A stretch of DNA of 64,000 nucleotides from Panopea generosa (Eukaryota; Mollusca; Bivalvia; Adapedonta; Hiatellidae): positions 51,769,419-51,833,418 of the forward strand of contig CM055911.1 in assembly GCA_029582155.1 (NCBI GenBank), given 5' to 3'. The translations under genes were made by a program, and so were the position numbers. Below, piece by piece: positions 11,210 to 22,939 of this stretch. The notes under the pieces are model-generated. The model saw only the letters and a list, made by a program, of their open reading frames with translations. It did not search any database and was not told the DNA's origin. The number at the start of each line of letters is the position of its first letter. Position 1 is the first letter of the stretch.

Positions 11210-11532
11210 GCGTCATGTAAGTGTCATCGAGTGCTAACAACCGATCAGTTAACATATCCATTCTTTTCCGGGATACTCAAAGGTTAATTAGTACACTCAA
11301 GTACACCCATACCCGCAAATAGCTAAAAACTTTCCCATGTGAATCAGCGGTGAGAGAAAATGACAATGATACACACATACCCGCAAATAACTGACAGCTT
11401 TCCCATTTGAATCAGCGGTAAGAGAAAATAGTAATGAGACAATCAATCATCACGAAGACTGAAACCTGACGAGGATTCGAACTCGCGACCTCTATATTGA
11501 TAATTAGACGCGCTTCCGACTGAGCTAACCGG
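11210..11532 (-). mobile_element. tRNA-derived SINE, family B, copy 1
   Basis: On the minus strand the head reads TTAGCTCAGTCGGAAGCGCG with B box GAGTTCGAATCCTCG, typical of a tRNA with A and B boxes. The body toward 11210 contains GAATCAGCGGTGAGAGAAAA twice (near 11342 and 11411), an internal duplication of about 70 bp. Related pieces lie at 27275-27465, 36660-36835 and 42715-42960. Confidence 0.85.
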
Positions 11533-11569
11533 TCCCGGATTTTACGTTTGAAAAATTTGCATTGGTTGT

Positions 11570-11992
11570 TATTATAGATAAGGCACATGGGTCAACAGGC
11601 CCATTTCTAGTTATATGTACCAAGAGTGGGACATTCATGCCAAGAATAATCTATAGAACCGACCCAGCTCACTCGATTTGGTCCGATGAATAGCAATGAT
11701 GGGAAAGCCACATTTGATAACGTTGATTGGTCAGTTGTGTCAACCTAAATTTGAATGACATCACGGTTTAATAAACGTTCAATTGCTATGACATGTTGAA
11801 CAGACATAGAATTCCCTGCTTTTTCACTGATGGTGGGTGGGGGGGGGGGGGGGGGAGTTAATAGTCCTGATTCGGAAGATATCAGGTTCTGGGATAGACT
11901 ATGTTAAGAGGTACTTGTCTAGCTATTATAGGTAAGGTATGTGTAATTTGTATTTGTGGGACATCCATGTCAAGATATATATATATAGTTCA
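11570..11992 (+). repeat. Dispersed repeat H, copy 1 with flanking direct repeats
   Basis: The core (11655-11905) matches 22686-22910, 22940-23150 and 24190-24410: GACCCAGCTC, TTTGGTCCGATGAATAGCAA, GTTGATTGGTCAGTT, TTTGAATGACATCAC, TTCAATTGCTATG, CCTGATTCGG. Imperfect direct repeats flank the core here: TATTATAGATAAGGCAC near 11571 and TATTATAGGTAAGGTATG near 11924, each followed by a GGGACAT(T/C)CATG stretch. A G17 run (11839-11855) interrupts the core. Confidence 0.7.
11839..11855 (+). repeat. Poly-G run of 17
   Basis: Seventeen consecutive G inside repeat H. It is a likely replication or sequencing trouble spot, so its exact length is unsure. Confidence 0.85.
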
Positions 11993-12189
11993 AAATTACA
12001 ATTATATTAACATTTGCTGATAAATGTTTTGTTTTCTGATGTAAACATAACGTTTTTCTTAATGGGGTTTCACATTATTTTATCACATGATATAAAAATA
12101 AACATAGAAGAAGACCTAAATCAAATTTTATAAATGAAGGAAGACTTCAGAATGAATTTTTAAGATCCACCGTCCTTGTAAATGTATCT

Positions 12190-12500
12190 AAATAACTTTC
12201 GTTCATGTCTTTATTGCAGACTGATTTCTATTTCAACATACCCACTTTAATACACACAAACATATTTTCCTATGATATTTCTAACAACTATCGAACGAGT
12301 GGACGAGTCAGCAATGCCAAGACATAATGATGATGAATATGCATGAGAGATAATTGGCTGACCTTTGCTCTTTATGTCGGCTTATATCGTCATAACAAAA
12401 GAGACGGAAGTCTTAAAAGCAATTGACAAGCACGCATGATGTGCAACAAACTCGATTTAGATACTTCAGTTACAGACAGTAAGAGAGTTCATTTCCCATA
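12190..12500 (+). repeat. Dispersed repeat F, copy 2
   Basis: Aligns with 3474-3850: CTTTATTGCAGACTGATTTC, AACATATTTTCCTATGATAT, CGTCATAACAAAAG, GAGAGTTCATTTCCCATAA. It carries one version of the 61-bp segment that is doubled in copy 1. The 100-bp satellite begins about 330 bp downstream. Confidence 0.7.
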
Positions 12501-12504
12501 ACAA

Positions 12505-12835
12505 CATGTTGATAGCTTGACTCTTGCGGATTATTGGTGGTTTTGCTTTAGGGCTTCCTATAACATACTTTCATAGCGAAACATCTGTCATATTTAACGA
12601 GTTTCTTTCTAGTAAAACTGGCGATCAAAATTAGTATAAAAATTGGAATTGCGTTCATCAAAATGAATTTCAATGTCACACTGTAATATATCTTTCGGAG
12701 ACAGTTAGTTACAGTTATTCATAGCTAAAGGGATCATAAAATTAACTATTATGTATCTTTCAAGAGAGTTAATAACCTTAGTAATCAAAATGACAGATTT
12801 TACAAAAAATTGCGTGTAAACAACAAAGCTGATTA
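12505..12835. other. No recognisable feature
   Basis: Spacer between repeat F and the satellite. Nothing supported was found. Confidence 0.5.
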
Positions 12836-15222
12836 ACTAGATTGAGCATTGCGCAACTTTAACGGCTGATAAGCCATATTGAGTATTACGTTTATTAGCG
12901 CTGTTCTGTACGACCCTCTTTTGTCTAATGTGAACAAATGTTACACCATACCACAAGTTTAACAGCTGATAAGTCATATTGAGTATTACGGTTATTATAG
13001 CTGTTCTTAACGACCTTGTTTTGTCTAATGTGAACAAATGTTACACCATACCGCAACTTTAACAGCTGATAAGCCATATTGAGTGTTACGGTTATTAGTG
13101 CTGTTCTTTATGATCTTTAAATTGTCTAATGTGAACAAATGGTACAGCATACCGCAACTTTAACATCTGGTAAGCCATATTGAGTATTACGGTTATTAAC
13201 GCTGTTCTTTATGACATTTTAATTGTCTAATTTGAAAAAATGGTACACCATACCGCAACTTTAATAGCTGATAAGCCATATTGAGTATTACTGTTATAAG
13301 CGCTGATTTTAACGACCTTCTAGTGTCTAATGTGAACAAATGTTAACGCCATACCACAACTTTAACATCTGGTAAGTCATATTGAGTATTACGGTTAATA
13401 GCGCTGTTATTTATGACCTTCCATTGTCTAATGTGAACAAATGTTACACCAAACCACAACTTTTACAGCTGATACGCCATATTGAGTATTACGGTTATTA
13501 GTGCTGTTCTTTATGACCTTTTAATTGTCTATGTGAACAGATTGTACACCATACCACAACTTTAACAGCTGATAAGTCATATTGAGTATTACGGTTATTA
13601 GTGCTGTTCTTTATGACCATTTAATTGTCTATGTGAACAGATGGTACACCATACCACAACTTTAACAGCTGATAAAAATATTGAATATTACGGTTAATAG
13701 CGCTGTTTTTTAACGTTATTCCATTGTCTAATGTGAACAAATATTACACCATACCACAACTTAAACATCTGACAAGCCATATTGAGTATTACGGTTAATA
13801 GCGCTGTTCTTAACGACCTTCGATTGTCAAATGTTACACCATACCACAACTTAAACAGCTGACAAGCCATATTGAGTATTACGGTTAATAGCGCTGTTCT
13901 AAACGACTTCCTATTGTCAAATGTTACACCATACCACAACTTAAACAGCTGACAAGTCATATTGAGTATTACGGTGATTAGTGCTGTTCTTTATTACCAT
14001 TTAATTGTCTATGTGAACAGATGGTACACCATACCACAACTTTAACAGCTGATAAAAATATTGAATATTACGGTTAATAGCGCTGTTTTTTAACGTTATT
14101 CCATTGTCTAATGTGAACAAATATTACACCATACCACAACTTAAACAGCTGACAAGCCATATTGAGTATTACGGTTAATAGCACTGTTCTTAACGACCTT
14201 CGATTGTCAAATGATACACCATACCACAACTTAAACAGCTGACAAGCCATATTGAGTATTACGGTTAATAGCGCTGTTCTAAACGACTTCCTATTGTCAA
14301 ATGTTACACCATACCACAACTTAAACAGCTGACAAGCCATATTGAGTATTACGGTTAATAGCGCTGTTCTTAACGACCTTCTATTGTCAATTGTTACACC
14401 ATACCACAATTTAAACAGCTGACAAGCCATATTGAGTATTACGGTTAATAGCACTGTTCTTAACGACCTTCTATTGTCAAATGTTACACCATACCACAAC
14501 TTAAACAGCTGACAAGCCATATTGAGTATTACGGTTAATAGCGCTGTTCTTAACGACCTTCTATTGTCAAATGTTACACCATACCACAATTTAAACAGCT
14601 GACAAACCATATTGAGTATTACGGTTAATAGCGCTGTTCTTAACGACTTCCTATTGTCAAATGTTACACTATACCACAACTTAAATAGCTGACAAGCCAT
14701 AATGAGTTTTACGGTAAATAACGCTGTTCTTAACGACCTTCGATTGTCAAATGTTACACCATACCACAATTTCAACAGCTGACAAGCCATATTGAGTATT
14801 ACGGTTAATAGCCCTGTTCTTAATGACCTCCTTTTGTGAAATGTTACACCATACCACAATCTAAACAGCTGACAAGCCATATTGAGTATTACGGTTAATA
14901 GCACTGTTCCTAACGACCTTCTATTGTCAAATGTTACACAATACCACAACTTAAACAGCTGACAAACCATATTGAGTATTACGGTTAATAGCGCTGTTCT
15001 TAACGACTTCCTATTGTCAAATATTACACCATACCACAACTTAAACAGCTGACAAGCCATATTGAGTGTTACGGTTAACAGCGCTGTTCTTAACGACCTT
15101 CTATTGTCAAATGTTACACCATACCACAATTTAAACAGCTGACAAACCATATTGAGTATTACGGTTAATAGCGTTGTTTATTAACGACCTTCTATTGTCA
15201 AATGTTACACCATACCACAAAT
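12836..15222. repeat. Satellite array, 100-bp and 90-bp units
   Basis: ATTGAGTATTACG recurs at 12878, 12978, 13078 and 13179 (100 to 101 bp) and then at 90-bp steps from about 13780 on (for example 14161, 14251, 14341). The shorter unit lacks about 10 bp found in the longer one (TAATGTGAACAAATG against CAAATG). Other constant words are ACACCATACCACAACTT, AACAGCTGA and GCGCTGTTCTTAACGACC. The array has about 25 units. A segment near 13601-13780 recurs 380 bp later, a higher-order duplication. The 358-codon frame on the minus strand (14074-15150) exists only because 90 is a multiple of three; its 30-residue repeat has no family I know. Confidence 0.95.
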
Positions 15223-15615
15223 GTGTGCCATATGTGTGTGTAAATATCACACCGTATAGAGTACTAAAAAGAACATAAATGACTAACCGAAAACGTAGCA
15301 TTCAAGGAACACCACCCCTTAAGTACATTAAACATTACAGTTTCTACTGCTCTTTAAGAAGTTCCATTGTCATATCCGATGATATTTGATAAACACATGA
15401 AAGTCATTTTCCGTTGATAGCTTGATGACAGATGCACAATATTGAGTTTTATGGGTAAAAATGCCAGTTTTTACGACTTTCGAGTGTGAAATGTAAATTC
15501 ATGTGAAAAACAAAAGTGCAGGCATTAAACCAAAAGCGTCGCGTATCCTCTTTAAGTTCAGTATTAAGCATCGAAGTTAACGCCATTTTTTACGACTTTC
15601 GATTGTTTCGCAATT
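15223..15615. other. Flank of the satellite
   Basis: Includes decayed satellite-like words (ATTGAGTTTTATGG near 15442, TTTTTACGACTTTCG near 15470 and again near 15588), suggesting eroded outer monomers. Confidence 0.45.
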
Positions 15616-15619
15616 GTGT

Positions 15620-16500
15620 CTGGCGGTACTATCAAATGTCCTGAGATAAAACTTCGCATGTCGATCTTTATTAGTTATAGAATATTCTGCATTCTACTTT
15701 GCAGATGCATTTTCCCACTCTCGAACTATCCTCTTGAGGGAAGTTATAAAATATTTTATCATCAAAATATTTCTGGAACACGAAATGATTGAATTGAAAG
15801 TTTTGTGCCAATACAGAACGTTTCGGTAGCATAAAATAATAAACGAGCTTTGACCACTCGTCATTTTTATGTCATTAGTTATGTCTAATGTTTATTTTCT
15901 ATAGAGCATCTTACATGAGTGTTCAAAATTCTTTTATTTTATCAAACGAGTTTTACAAAAATTCACATGTACCGAGCATTATACCATTATTGCAAACAAG
16001 TTCAATAGACAAAATTTAAAAAAAAATAAACACAACTGTAAGAATCTATTTTATCACATAACTCAGGAAAATGCTAAAAGATCTCTGTAAGGAACGAAAA
16101 ATTGTTATACGTTATTTTCCGTGAACCATTGTATAATGTAACGTCACAAAATAACGTCATTTTAGCATGAAAAATGTCGATGTCATGGATATATACGACC
16201 ATGTTGGAAAGTAGTACATTTTACGTATGAGAGCCGAGTAATACGGAAAACACCGAACAATGAATCGGAAGTGTAAATACACTAGGTTAATGTTAAAAGT
16301 ATGTCGTTGGTTTATTACATTCCTGCACCGGAAGTTACGTAACCTTCAATACATGAATCAGATTTTCAACTATAAACAAATAAAAAACATCTAATCAATA
16401 GCTGGGATGAAACAATCCCAGTTTATTTATCATAATAAGAATAGCTTGGTTGATACAATGCGATATAAGCGTTTTCTAAAGTTGTGATTGGTCTGTGCAC
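15620..16500 (+). repeat. Diverged third copy of the 4.5-8.9 kb block
   Basis: Shares CGCATGTCGATC, TTCTACTTTGCAGATGCATT, CTCTTGAGGGAAG, GTGCCAATACAGAACGTTT and, at the far end, AGAATAGCTTGG followed by ATGCGATATAAGCG and TTTCTAAAG, with 4540-5020 and 6330-6950 in the same order. A further match at 17515-17600 (GATGATAAAAATGCATGAGC) corresponds to 8325-8350. Confidence 0.6.
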
Positions 16501-16581
16501 ACACAGGCACCTTTTGCATCGTCATTATAAATAAAATACATCTGAATAGCAATAACTGATTAGCATCTGATTTGCTTACTA

Positions 16582-16755
16582 CAGTAGAACTTCGTTGGCT
16601 GGAATACGGATGGTTGGTACCACTTATTTGGGCCCGGCCGAATTCCTATTTCGATGGCTATACATGTACATACATTGTATGATGTTGAACGGTACTGTAC
16701 TCGAACAACCCTTACTCGAATTATTTTGTCTATAAAAACCATCGAAGTTATACTG
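16582..16755. mobile_element. 174-bp MITE with CAGTAGAACTTCG ends
   Basis: Left end CAGTAGAACTTCGTTGGCTG and right end CCATCGAAGTTATACTG are inverted repeats with about two mismatches. TA flanks both sides (16580-16581 and 16756-16757). The interior has ACTCGAACAACCC and ACTCGAATTATTTTGTC. It is probably a non-autonomous Tc1/mariner relative. Confidence 0.85.
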
Positions 16756-16759
16756 TATA

Positions 16760-17754
16760 TTAACAGTGTAGTTTAAAGCAGAATTTGGCCATGACTAGAT
16801 TTAAAACAAAACTATTTATAAGTATACATGCATATCTCAGACTAGCATTACTAAGTTTTCAGTAAGCAAGGAGGGAGCGAAATGCAAAAATCGGATTTTC
16901 TAGAATTAAAGTAAAGTTTGATTTTGTTGGAAATAATTAAGAAAAATATCCGATAATATGTCTTTGATTAGCAATAATTGGCTATTATGATATGAGTTAT
17001 TGAAATGAAAGTCTGTTTGTGTTTGTTTTATTTTTTACAAAAATGTTGATAAGAACATTTATTTTTCTTTGTTTTGAAGGATAAAAATGTTTCACAGCAC
17101 AGCTGTTTTTATTGCTTTATTCATTACTTTATATTCATGTTTAGTAATAAAAAAGGAATTATCAGTTGATATGAAATTTCCAATTACCAAATACTACATT
17201 TGGCGATGTTGACTTATATTATCTTGATTCTCCTAAAATAGGTCTATTGAAATTTAAGGATTTTACAGCATGAACTATTATATTTTTACAAATACTACTC
17301 GATTTCTAAGCATTAATAAACACGATGATTTTACAGTAAAATGCGTTTAGTACTCAGCACGCTTGCATGGTTTAAAATATTATAAGAATATACTCGAGTC
17401 TTCTGTAGATGGGTCAAAACACATTGTCAGTGAGTCTGAAGCTAATAGTTGACATACATAAAGAAAGTTAATAAAGTTTTATGAATGGTTAAAGCGAATA
17501 TTGTGTTTATTTAAGGAGGTGATCCTACCCGCGTGTTTCAGATGATAAAAATGCATGAGCGATCGACACGTTGTCGCCGTAAATGCCAGTCATTATCATC
17601 ATCATATGTCTCTCTCTCTTTCTTTTATTAAGTCATTGATATATAAGATATATGTCAAGTAAATAACTATTGTTATTATACCCTTAAAAAGATTTTTCAT
17701 AAAATATCAACCACACTTTAGTGTGTTATGTAGGCTGACAGGGTATGCTAGTTG
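16760..17754. other. Mostly unassigned AT-rich DNA
   Basis: Apart from the short match to 8325-8350 near 17540, I see no repeats, RNA genes or convincing coding frames. Confidence 0.5.
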
Positions 17755-17990
17755 TCAAATATTTGTTTAAGATTACATCATAACTCAAAGGTAATTTTGT
17801 TGGAACTACTTTTGTTTAGAATTATATTACACTTCGAAGGAGATTTTGGTTGAAACTATTTTTGTCTGGTCCCGTCCTCTGGGTTATCGAACATTTGTTT
17901 AGGATTTTATTGCAACTCAAAGGTGATTTTGTTGGAACTACTTTTGTTAAGATTAACTAAAGAATTATTTTAATGGAACTACTTTTGTCG
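17755..17990. repeat. Irregular short tandem repeat
   Basis: TTGGAACTACTTTTGTT and variants occur near 17800, 17850, 17932 and 17972, with related ATTTGTTTAAGATT blocks between. Spacing is uneven (about 50, 81 and 40 bp), so it is an eroded array. Confidence 0.65.
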
Positions 17991-18520
17991 TATAGTCTCC
18001 CTTGAGCTGTCGGAATTATTTGTATCGCAGAGTTTCCTCTAATTTGTCTTCTCTGACTTGTCACACTTCAGTTATCAAGTAGGGATATGATAAAAACAAC
18101 TTTAATTATAGTTTAGCTTTATTGCTGACCATGCTGTTTAATTGGCATGTTATTTTTAATATTTTTTAATTACTAATACGGGTTTTCCTGATCAAGTCGT
18201 ATGAGACACAGCCTGAAGATTACTTTTATACCACGTTAAGGTCAAGAGGTCGTTCTATTTTTGAAATATTTTCTTAAAAAATGGCTTGTGAGAAATAATC
18301 ATCTCTTATTTAAGATAGTATGCATTCCATTCAGAACCGTGTTTATTCGTTCAATACTAAGCCAATTAGTAGGAGACATTTCATCACATTTAGAAACGCC
18401 ATCAATAAAATTCAAATGACATAAAAATCAGCAAAAATAATTTTGTCAAACAGGGGACAATAGTAGCCCTGATAGGTTATTTTCTCTCAAACGTGGCAGC
18501 ATGCAATATGTTAATAACAT
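17991..18520. other. No recognisable feature
   Basis: AT-rich spacer up to the MITE. Nothing supported was found. Confidence 0.5.
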
Positions 18521-18527
18521 GCCCAGG

Positions 18528-18755
18528 ACTGCGTTTCACAAAATAACGGTAAAAAGTCGCCGTTAGTTAATTTGACATTTTTTCCATGGAACTTTTACAT
18601 TTTGATTGACATTTAAAATGATTGTATTTCCAGAAAATATATTATTTTCTGCATGATTTGTGCCAATTTGGGTTCATTTGGATGAATATAAAAATGTTAT
18701 GAATAATTGTTGGTTTACGTCGATTTTTTTCGTAAGTTATTTTGTGAAACGCAGT
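18528..18755. mobile_element. Well-preserved 228-bp MITE with 5-bp target duplication
   Basis: Perfect 20-bp inverted ends: ACTGCGTTTCACAAAATAAC at the left and GTTATTTTGTGAAACGCAGT at the right. The flanks are identical 5-bp sequences CCAGG (18523-18527 and 18756-18760). It is homologous to the dimer at 5025-5447 and the fragment at 34788-34985. The interior has no coding frame. The superfamily is not settled by a 5-bp duplication alone. Confidence 0.93.
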
Positions 18756-18764
18756 CCAGGTATA

Positions 18765-20040
18765 ATAGCAAATATTAAAAAAGACTAAGGACATGCTAAA
18801 AGAAGACACCTTTCGCCACAAAAGCAATGACAAAAAACGCGAGCATGGACTATATGGGTTTTGTTTTAACCATTCTAATGATTGCACTGTTTTCATCTGC
18901 TTGATCAAAGTGCCTAGTTTTATAGATACAGACGGATCCAATTAAATGCTCATTTCAAAACAATAAGATAAAAAGAAACATTTCTTAGGAAGAGATAAGA
19001 GCACAATGACAAATGGCATACATTATTAACCATGCCCGCTGTCGATGACAAAATTCGTCTAGGTAAATATAGACAGACTATAAATATTTGATAACATGTC
19101 TTCTTTTTGTATTTTTTGTTAAAGGAATGTGTGTTAACAATAAAGCAATGATTCAATAGAATAGCAACGGTATGGTAGCCATTGAGAATGTCGCATTGCA
19201 TAAAGATTGGGATGCATTCATATGCATTAGAACAGCAATTTACCTGACGCGGGCTGTCACTCAAATAAGACGATAATCCAATCAGCAATCGATATTGGCT
19301 ACTACGTCGCCATTTTCGTTAGACAAGCTAACGATGTCTAAGTAAACAATACATTGTATTTGCTTGGACAAAAATCCACGTGACCAGCGGGTGAATCGAT
19401 AGTCGCGCCAAATCAATTGTGCCGGTCTTGTGTCAACATGTTGACAGTTTATGTCCTTTCAGATGCATTACAAATGTCACAAAGTTAAAAAGTTAGAGGG
19501 TGCGTGTTTCGTCACCCCATTATGAACAGACTCTTTTTTTATCTTCATTTTGTTTTAAAGGATCCTTTAATCAGATACTAACAAATCATTTTAAAAATTA
19601 ATCGATCTTTTGTACTAATTATAGAAACGACACAGAAAATTCATTAAAGAAATAATACCTATTAGAATTTACCAATGTTTATACTTTTTTCATGATTAAA
19701 ATTGATGTTAAACTAACGTTAATAACAACAACATACGAAAAACTTAAAATGAAGTTATGTGGATTATAAACTAACATGTCCATATGGTTGTGTTGTTATT
19801 TGTTTTAAATTATAAATGTGCTAAAAACGTTACATTTGAAAATGATAAATATACATCTCCATCAGATTGTAAGCCATTATTTGTGTATGAATTCTGATGA
19901 AAAGAAACCTTTATAACAAGTCAAAAGAGATACTGAATGTATGTAATTGATTGCATTGTTCGCATAATTTTTATTGAATATGAGAGGACTGTTGAAACAT
20001 ACATATTGCGGATACGTGTGTGTTGGTGTCGAATCACTAT
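18765..20040. other. No confident feature; contains a 16-bp palindrome
   Basis: A perfect palindrome TGTCAACATGTTGACA lies at 19431-19446 and a small hairpin CGTTAG-ACAAG-CTAACG near 19318. The 19.28-19.52 kb part is less AT-rich than its surroundings. A 112-codon minus frame at 18950-19288 has no features I recognise and I do not call it. Confidence 0.4.
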
Positions 20041-20044
20041 TAAA

Positions 20045-20205
20045 ATAAATCCTGCTTTCTCAGCCAATAAAATCGCGTAGACTTTTAAAATAGAATATTC
20101 TACATAGAATGTAATGACCGTCAGAAGATGTTGACCTACTTTCTCATTCTCGTCCAATGAAATCGCTCCGAGAACTAGAAAGTAGATCAACATCCGGTTA
20201 GAAGT
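20045..20205. repeat. Dispersed repeat G, copy 1, with inverted arms
   Basis: Shares CAGAAGATGTTGACCTACTT, CATAGAATGTAATGA and AGTAGATCAACATC with 37120-37265. The arms 20127-20144 and 20177-20194 are inverted copies (17 of 18 bases), so the core can fold back on itself. Confidence 0.7.
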
Positions 20206-20209
20206 GACA

Positions 20210-20740
20210 TGGAAATTCCATATGACTCTACCCTATTTTAAAAAATAGCAGTTTTATATTATCATTTTACAAGTTCTTAAAAATAAGATTTAAGATAGTC
20301 GCATATGGATATTAATATCTCCATTGCATATATGTTTAAAGGTGTGAATATTCATATGATGCATGAACATGGAGTTAAATAGATTTCAATACAGTCAATA
20401 GTCCTTTTCAAATATAGATATGACTGAAAATATATCTGTCTACTCTATTATTTTAAGTAAGTTAACACATTAACTCAACTGGATTCCATGTTTTAAGAGA
20501 AAATCAATGAATAATGGATATTTATGTTTCATTATTTGCTAAAGATACCTCAATAACAACATTAAATGGCAGACAGAATAGACTAATCTAAATATTGAAT
20601 GATGTCTCGTTTGTTATTTGTTTTTGTTAGGTGTTAAATTGAGAAAATATATTTTATAGTAATGACATATGCATCTTAATTTTTTTTCAACCTCACCTTC
20701 TTCCTACGTTATATAAAGCTACTAAACTTAAAGGGTGCGG
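20210..20740. other. No recognisable feature
   Basis: AT-rich. Nothing supported was found. Confidence 0.5.
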
Positions 20741-20741
20741 T

Positions 20742-20935
20742 ATTATAATGGATAGAGTGTTGGCCGCTCACGCCAGAGGTTGCGGATTCGATCCCCCGAT
20801 CGACCCGATACCTCTCATAAAACAACACTCAGTACTGGTTATACCCAGGCAGCGGACTCGAGAGCGGTGCATATAAGGTCTTAGCATTCATCGCAATCAA
20901 GCTAAAATAAATTAGTATAAAGTAACTTAAAAAGA
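20742..20935 (+). mobile_element. tRNA-derived SINE, family C, copy 1
   Basis: The head has A-box-like GTATTATAATGGATAGAGTG and B box GGATTCGATCC near 20785, roughly Val-like. The body has AACACTCAGTACTGG then TTATACCCAGGCAGCG and CTCGAGAGCGGTGCATATAA, and ends near ATCGCAATCAAGC. Copies of the same structure lie at 30243-30432 (minus) and 62975-63165. Confidence 0.85.
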
Positions 20936-20939
20936 TACA

Positions 20940-22125
20940 CTGTAATTTTCATCCACTAAATTAGATTTCTTAAAAAATATATGTCTTTGCGATGTAAATA
21001 CAAAATTAAAATACTCCCGTTAGTATGCATGAAGACTCCAAAATCCATTATTATATCTGCAACAAGTATTCTGCATTTTTTCATTGGATGAAAGCGGTCA
21101 CTTTGTGACCCATTAATTTTCTGTAGTATGTTAGTAGATTTCCAATGAGGACAGGCAAAATAAAATGTAAAAAATGTTTGAAAGTGATACTTTAAAAACT
21201 CGCTCCCAATTTATCTAACCAATCCAACATAATTTCATAGGGGTTCAAAAAACAAACTAAACAGATAATTCTAGTTTTATTTTTGGAAAAGGGCATAACT
21301 CTTCTAACTGGATGAAAATGCATCATGTTTTGCATAGTTTATTTTATCTCGATTGAGAAAAAAAATCAGATCTTTAAGTACAGCATTATTTTGCATATTT
21401 AATTAATTTTTATTTTGTTTGATATCTTTTGAAATTTTTAGGACCGTCTTGCTTTTGTCAGATAAAGTTCATTGTTAATCTAAAGAGTGTTGTGTTTTTT
21501 TCATATACAATCGTTAGATGTGGCTCCTCTTGAATTCTAAATATTCAATACACCTTTGGAGTGATCTGAATTTTCATTTATATTCAATAAAAACTTAATG
21601 TGATTAGGATGCTTCTGTCTTCAAATGAAAAAAAAAATGACGAGTCGAACCTTTGACATAGAACGAATATTCAATCGTGTAGTATAAGCTCGTCTCGTGC
21701 CCTGAGATAATAGATCAAGTTATACATTAGACCAACATTGACAACAGAACCCAGAGGCATAAAATCATGAACAGTCATGAAATGTCACACGAAGGCTGCA
21801 TCGTATCAAGAGACAAAAAATCCATATTCAGTAACTTTTGCTTGATGCCTAATAAACTGTTCCAAAACTCTTGACTAACTAGTTGCTCATTTTCGGCGAA
21901 AACTAAATCACGAGGTCAGATGGTATAGTCGCTGTATTTTATTTTGCTTGCTAAAACCCTTTGATTTTTCTAACGATACTTTTCTTTTACTTATAACAGT
22001 TTTGTATGATGATTCAGTTAGTATTAAGTGTAATGTTAGTAGATGATGTCCTCACCTGCGTATTCATTATGCATTGTTAAGCGTCAGTCCAGATTACCGG
22101 CAATAGCGATGGCAGTTGTGTTGTT
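20940..22125. other. No recognisable feature
   Basis: AT-rich unique-looking DNA. No long frames, boxes or inverted repeats were found. Confidence 0.5.
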
Positions 22126-22127
22126 AT

Positions 22128-22446
22128 TTTATGGTATTTTGGGTACCTTTCAACAATTTTCCAGCCATATCGTGACGTCGTCTACTTGAGACTGTATTCT
22201 CAGCGCTGCCACACTGGAGTGAAATGACACAGGCACATGATATGATACCGCACCCAGTCACTTTATACTGACACCAGGTCGACCAGACCTAAAGACCTAA
22301 AAATACCATCTTAGCGCCAAGCAAGGAAGCTTCAAGTACCTTTTTTTCAACGTCACGGTCTTTGGTATGACACGATCGGGAATCGAACCCACGACCTTCC
22401 ACATGCAAGGCGAACGCTTTACCCTCAAACTACCACTGCGGTCTAA
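22128..22446 (-). mobile_element. tRNA-Ala-type SINE, family J, copy 1
   Basis: On the minus strand the head has an A box AGTGGTAGTTTGAGGGTAAA, the anticodon region CGCCTTGCATGTGG (reads as TGC, alanine, or GCA depending on loop register) and B box GGGTTCGATTCCCG. The body (22140-22360) includes TGACACCAGGTCGACCAG, GCGCCAAGCAAGGAAGC and CCAGCCATATCGTGACG. A second copy lies at 63700-63955. Confidence 0.85.
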
Positions 22447-22685
22447 AGATTTCAATGGCAAATACTTAAATTTATATTCGTTTCCATATTACACTATAAA
22501 AACCATTATTATGTGTTGAAAAAAGTTTTTAACATAGCTACCTTCATTTGCAATCTAAAATTTAAAATCTAGTCTTCATAAATTGATTTCAAAGACTATA
22601 ATTATATAGCGGGATTACCAGGAATACACAGGCTAACTTTTGTCCTGAAACCATTCGATTTCTTTTCGGACTGCTCATAGTCTGT

Positions 22686-22910
22686 AAAACGGACCCTACT
22701 CTCCCCATTGGTTTCGTTAAATAGCAATGAGTTTGAGCACGATGATTGGTCAGTTGCTTCAAAGATAGTTTGAATGACGTCATAGTGTTATAAGCGTCCA
22801 ATATCCTTGATTTGTGGGACAGGCATACACTTTCCTGTTGTTGATTTTTTTCATTCAGATTCATTCGGACTTGATTCGGGAGATATCAAGTTCCATATAT
22901 AGAATAGACA
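22686..22910 (+). repeat. Dispersed repeat H, copy 2
   Basis: Shares CTCTCCCCATTGG, GATTGGTCAGTTGCTTC, TTTGAATGACGTCATAG and GATTCGGGAGATATCAAG with other H copies. It lies in tandem with copy 3: GATTGGTCAG is at 22744 and again at 22996, about 252 bp apart. Confidence 0.8.
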
Positions 22911-22939
22911 AAAACAATATTCTGTAATATGGACACAGT

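Noticed and set aside
11570-11992. Solo LTR or LTR-flanked element around repeat H
   Set aside because: The flanking direct repeats are short and imperfect, there are no TG/CA ends, and two other H copies stand in tandem, which fits an array unit better.
14074-15150. 358-codon minus-strand open frame
   Set aside because: It is the translation of twelve 90-bp satellite units and the 30-residue repeat simply mirrors the DNA period. Upstream units with a 100-bp period break it.
18950-19288. 112-codon minus frame
   Set aside because: No recognisable domain, no start context or splice pattern; amino-acid usage fits chance in AT-rich DNA.
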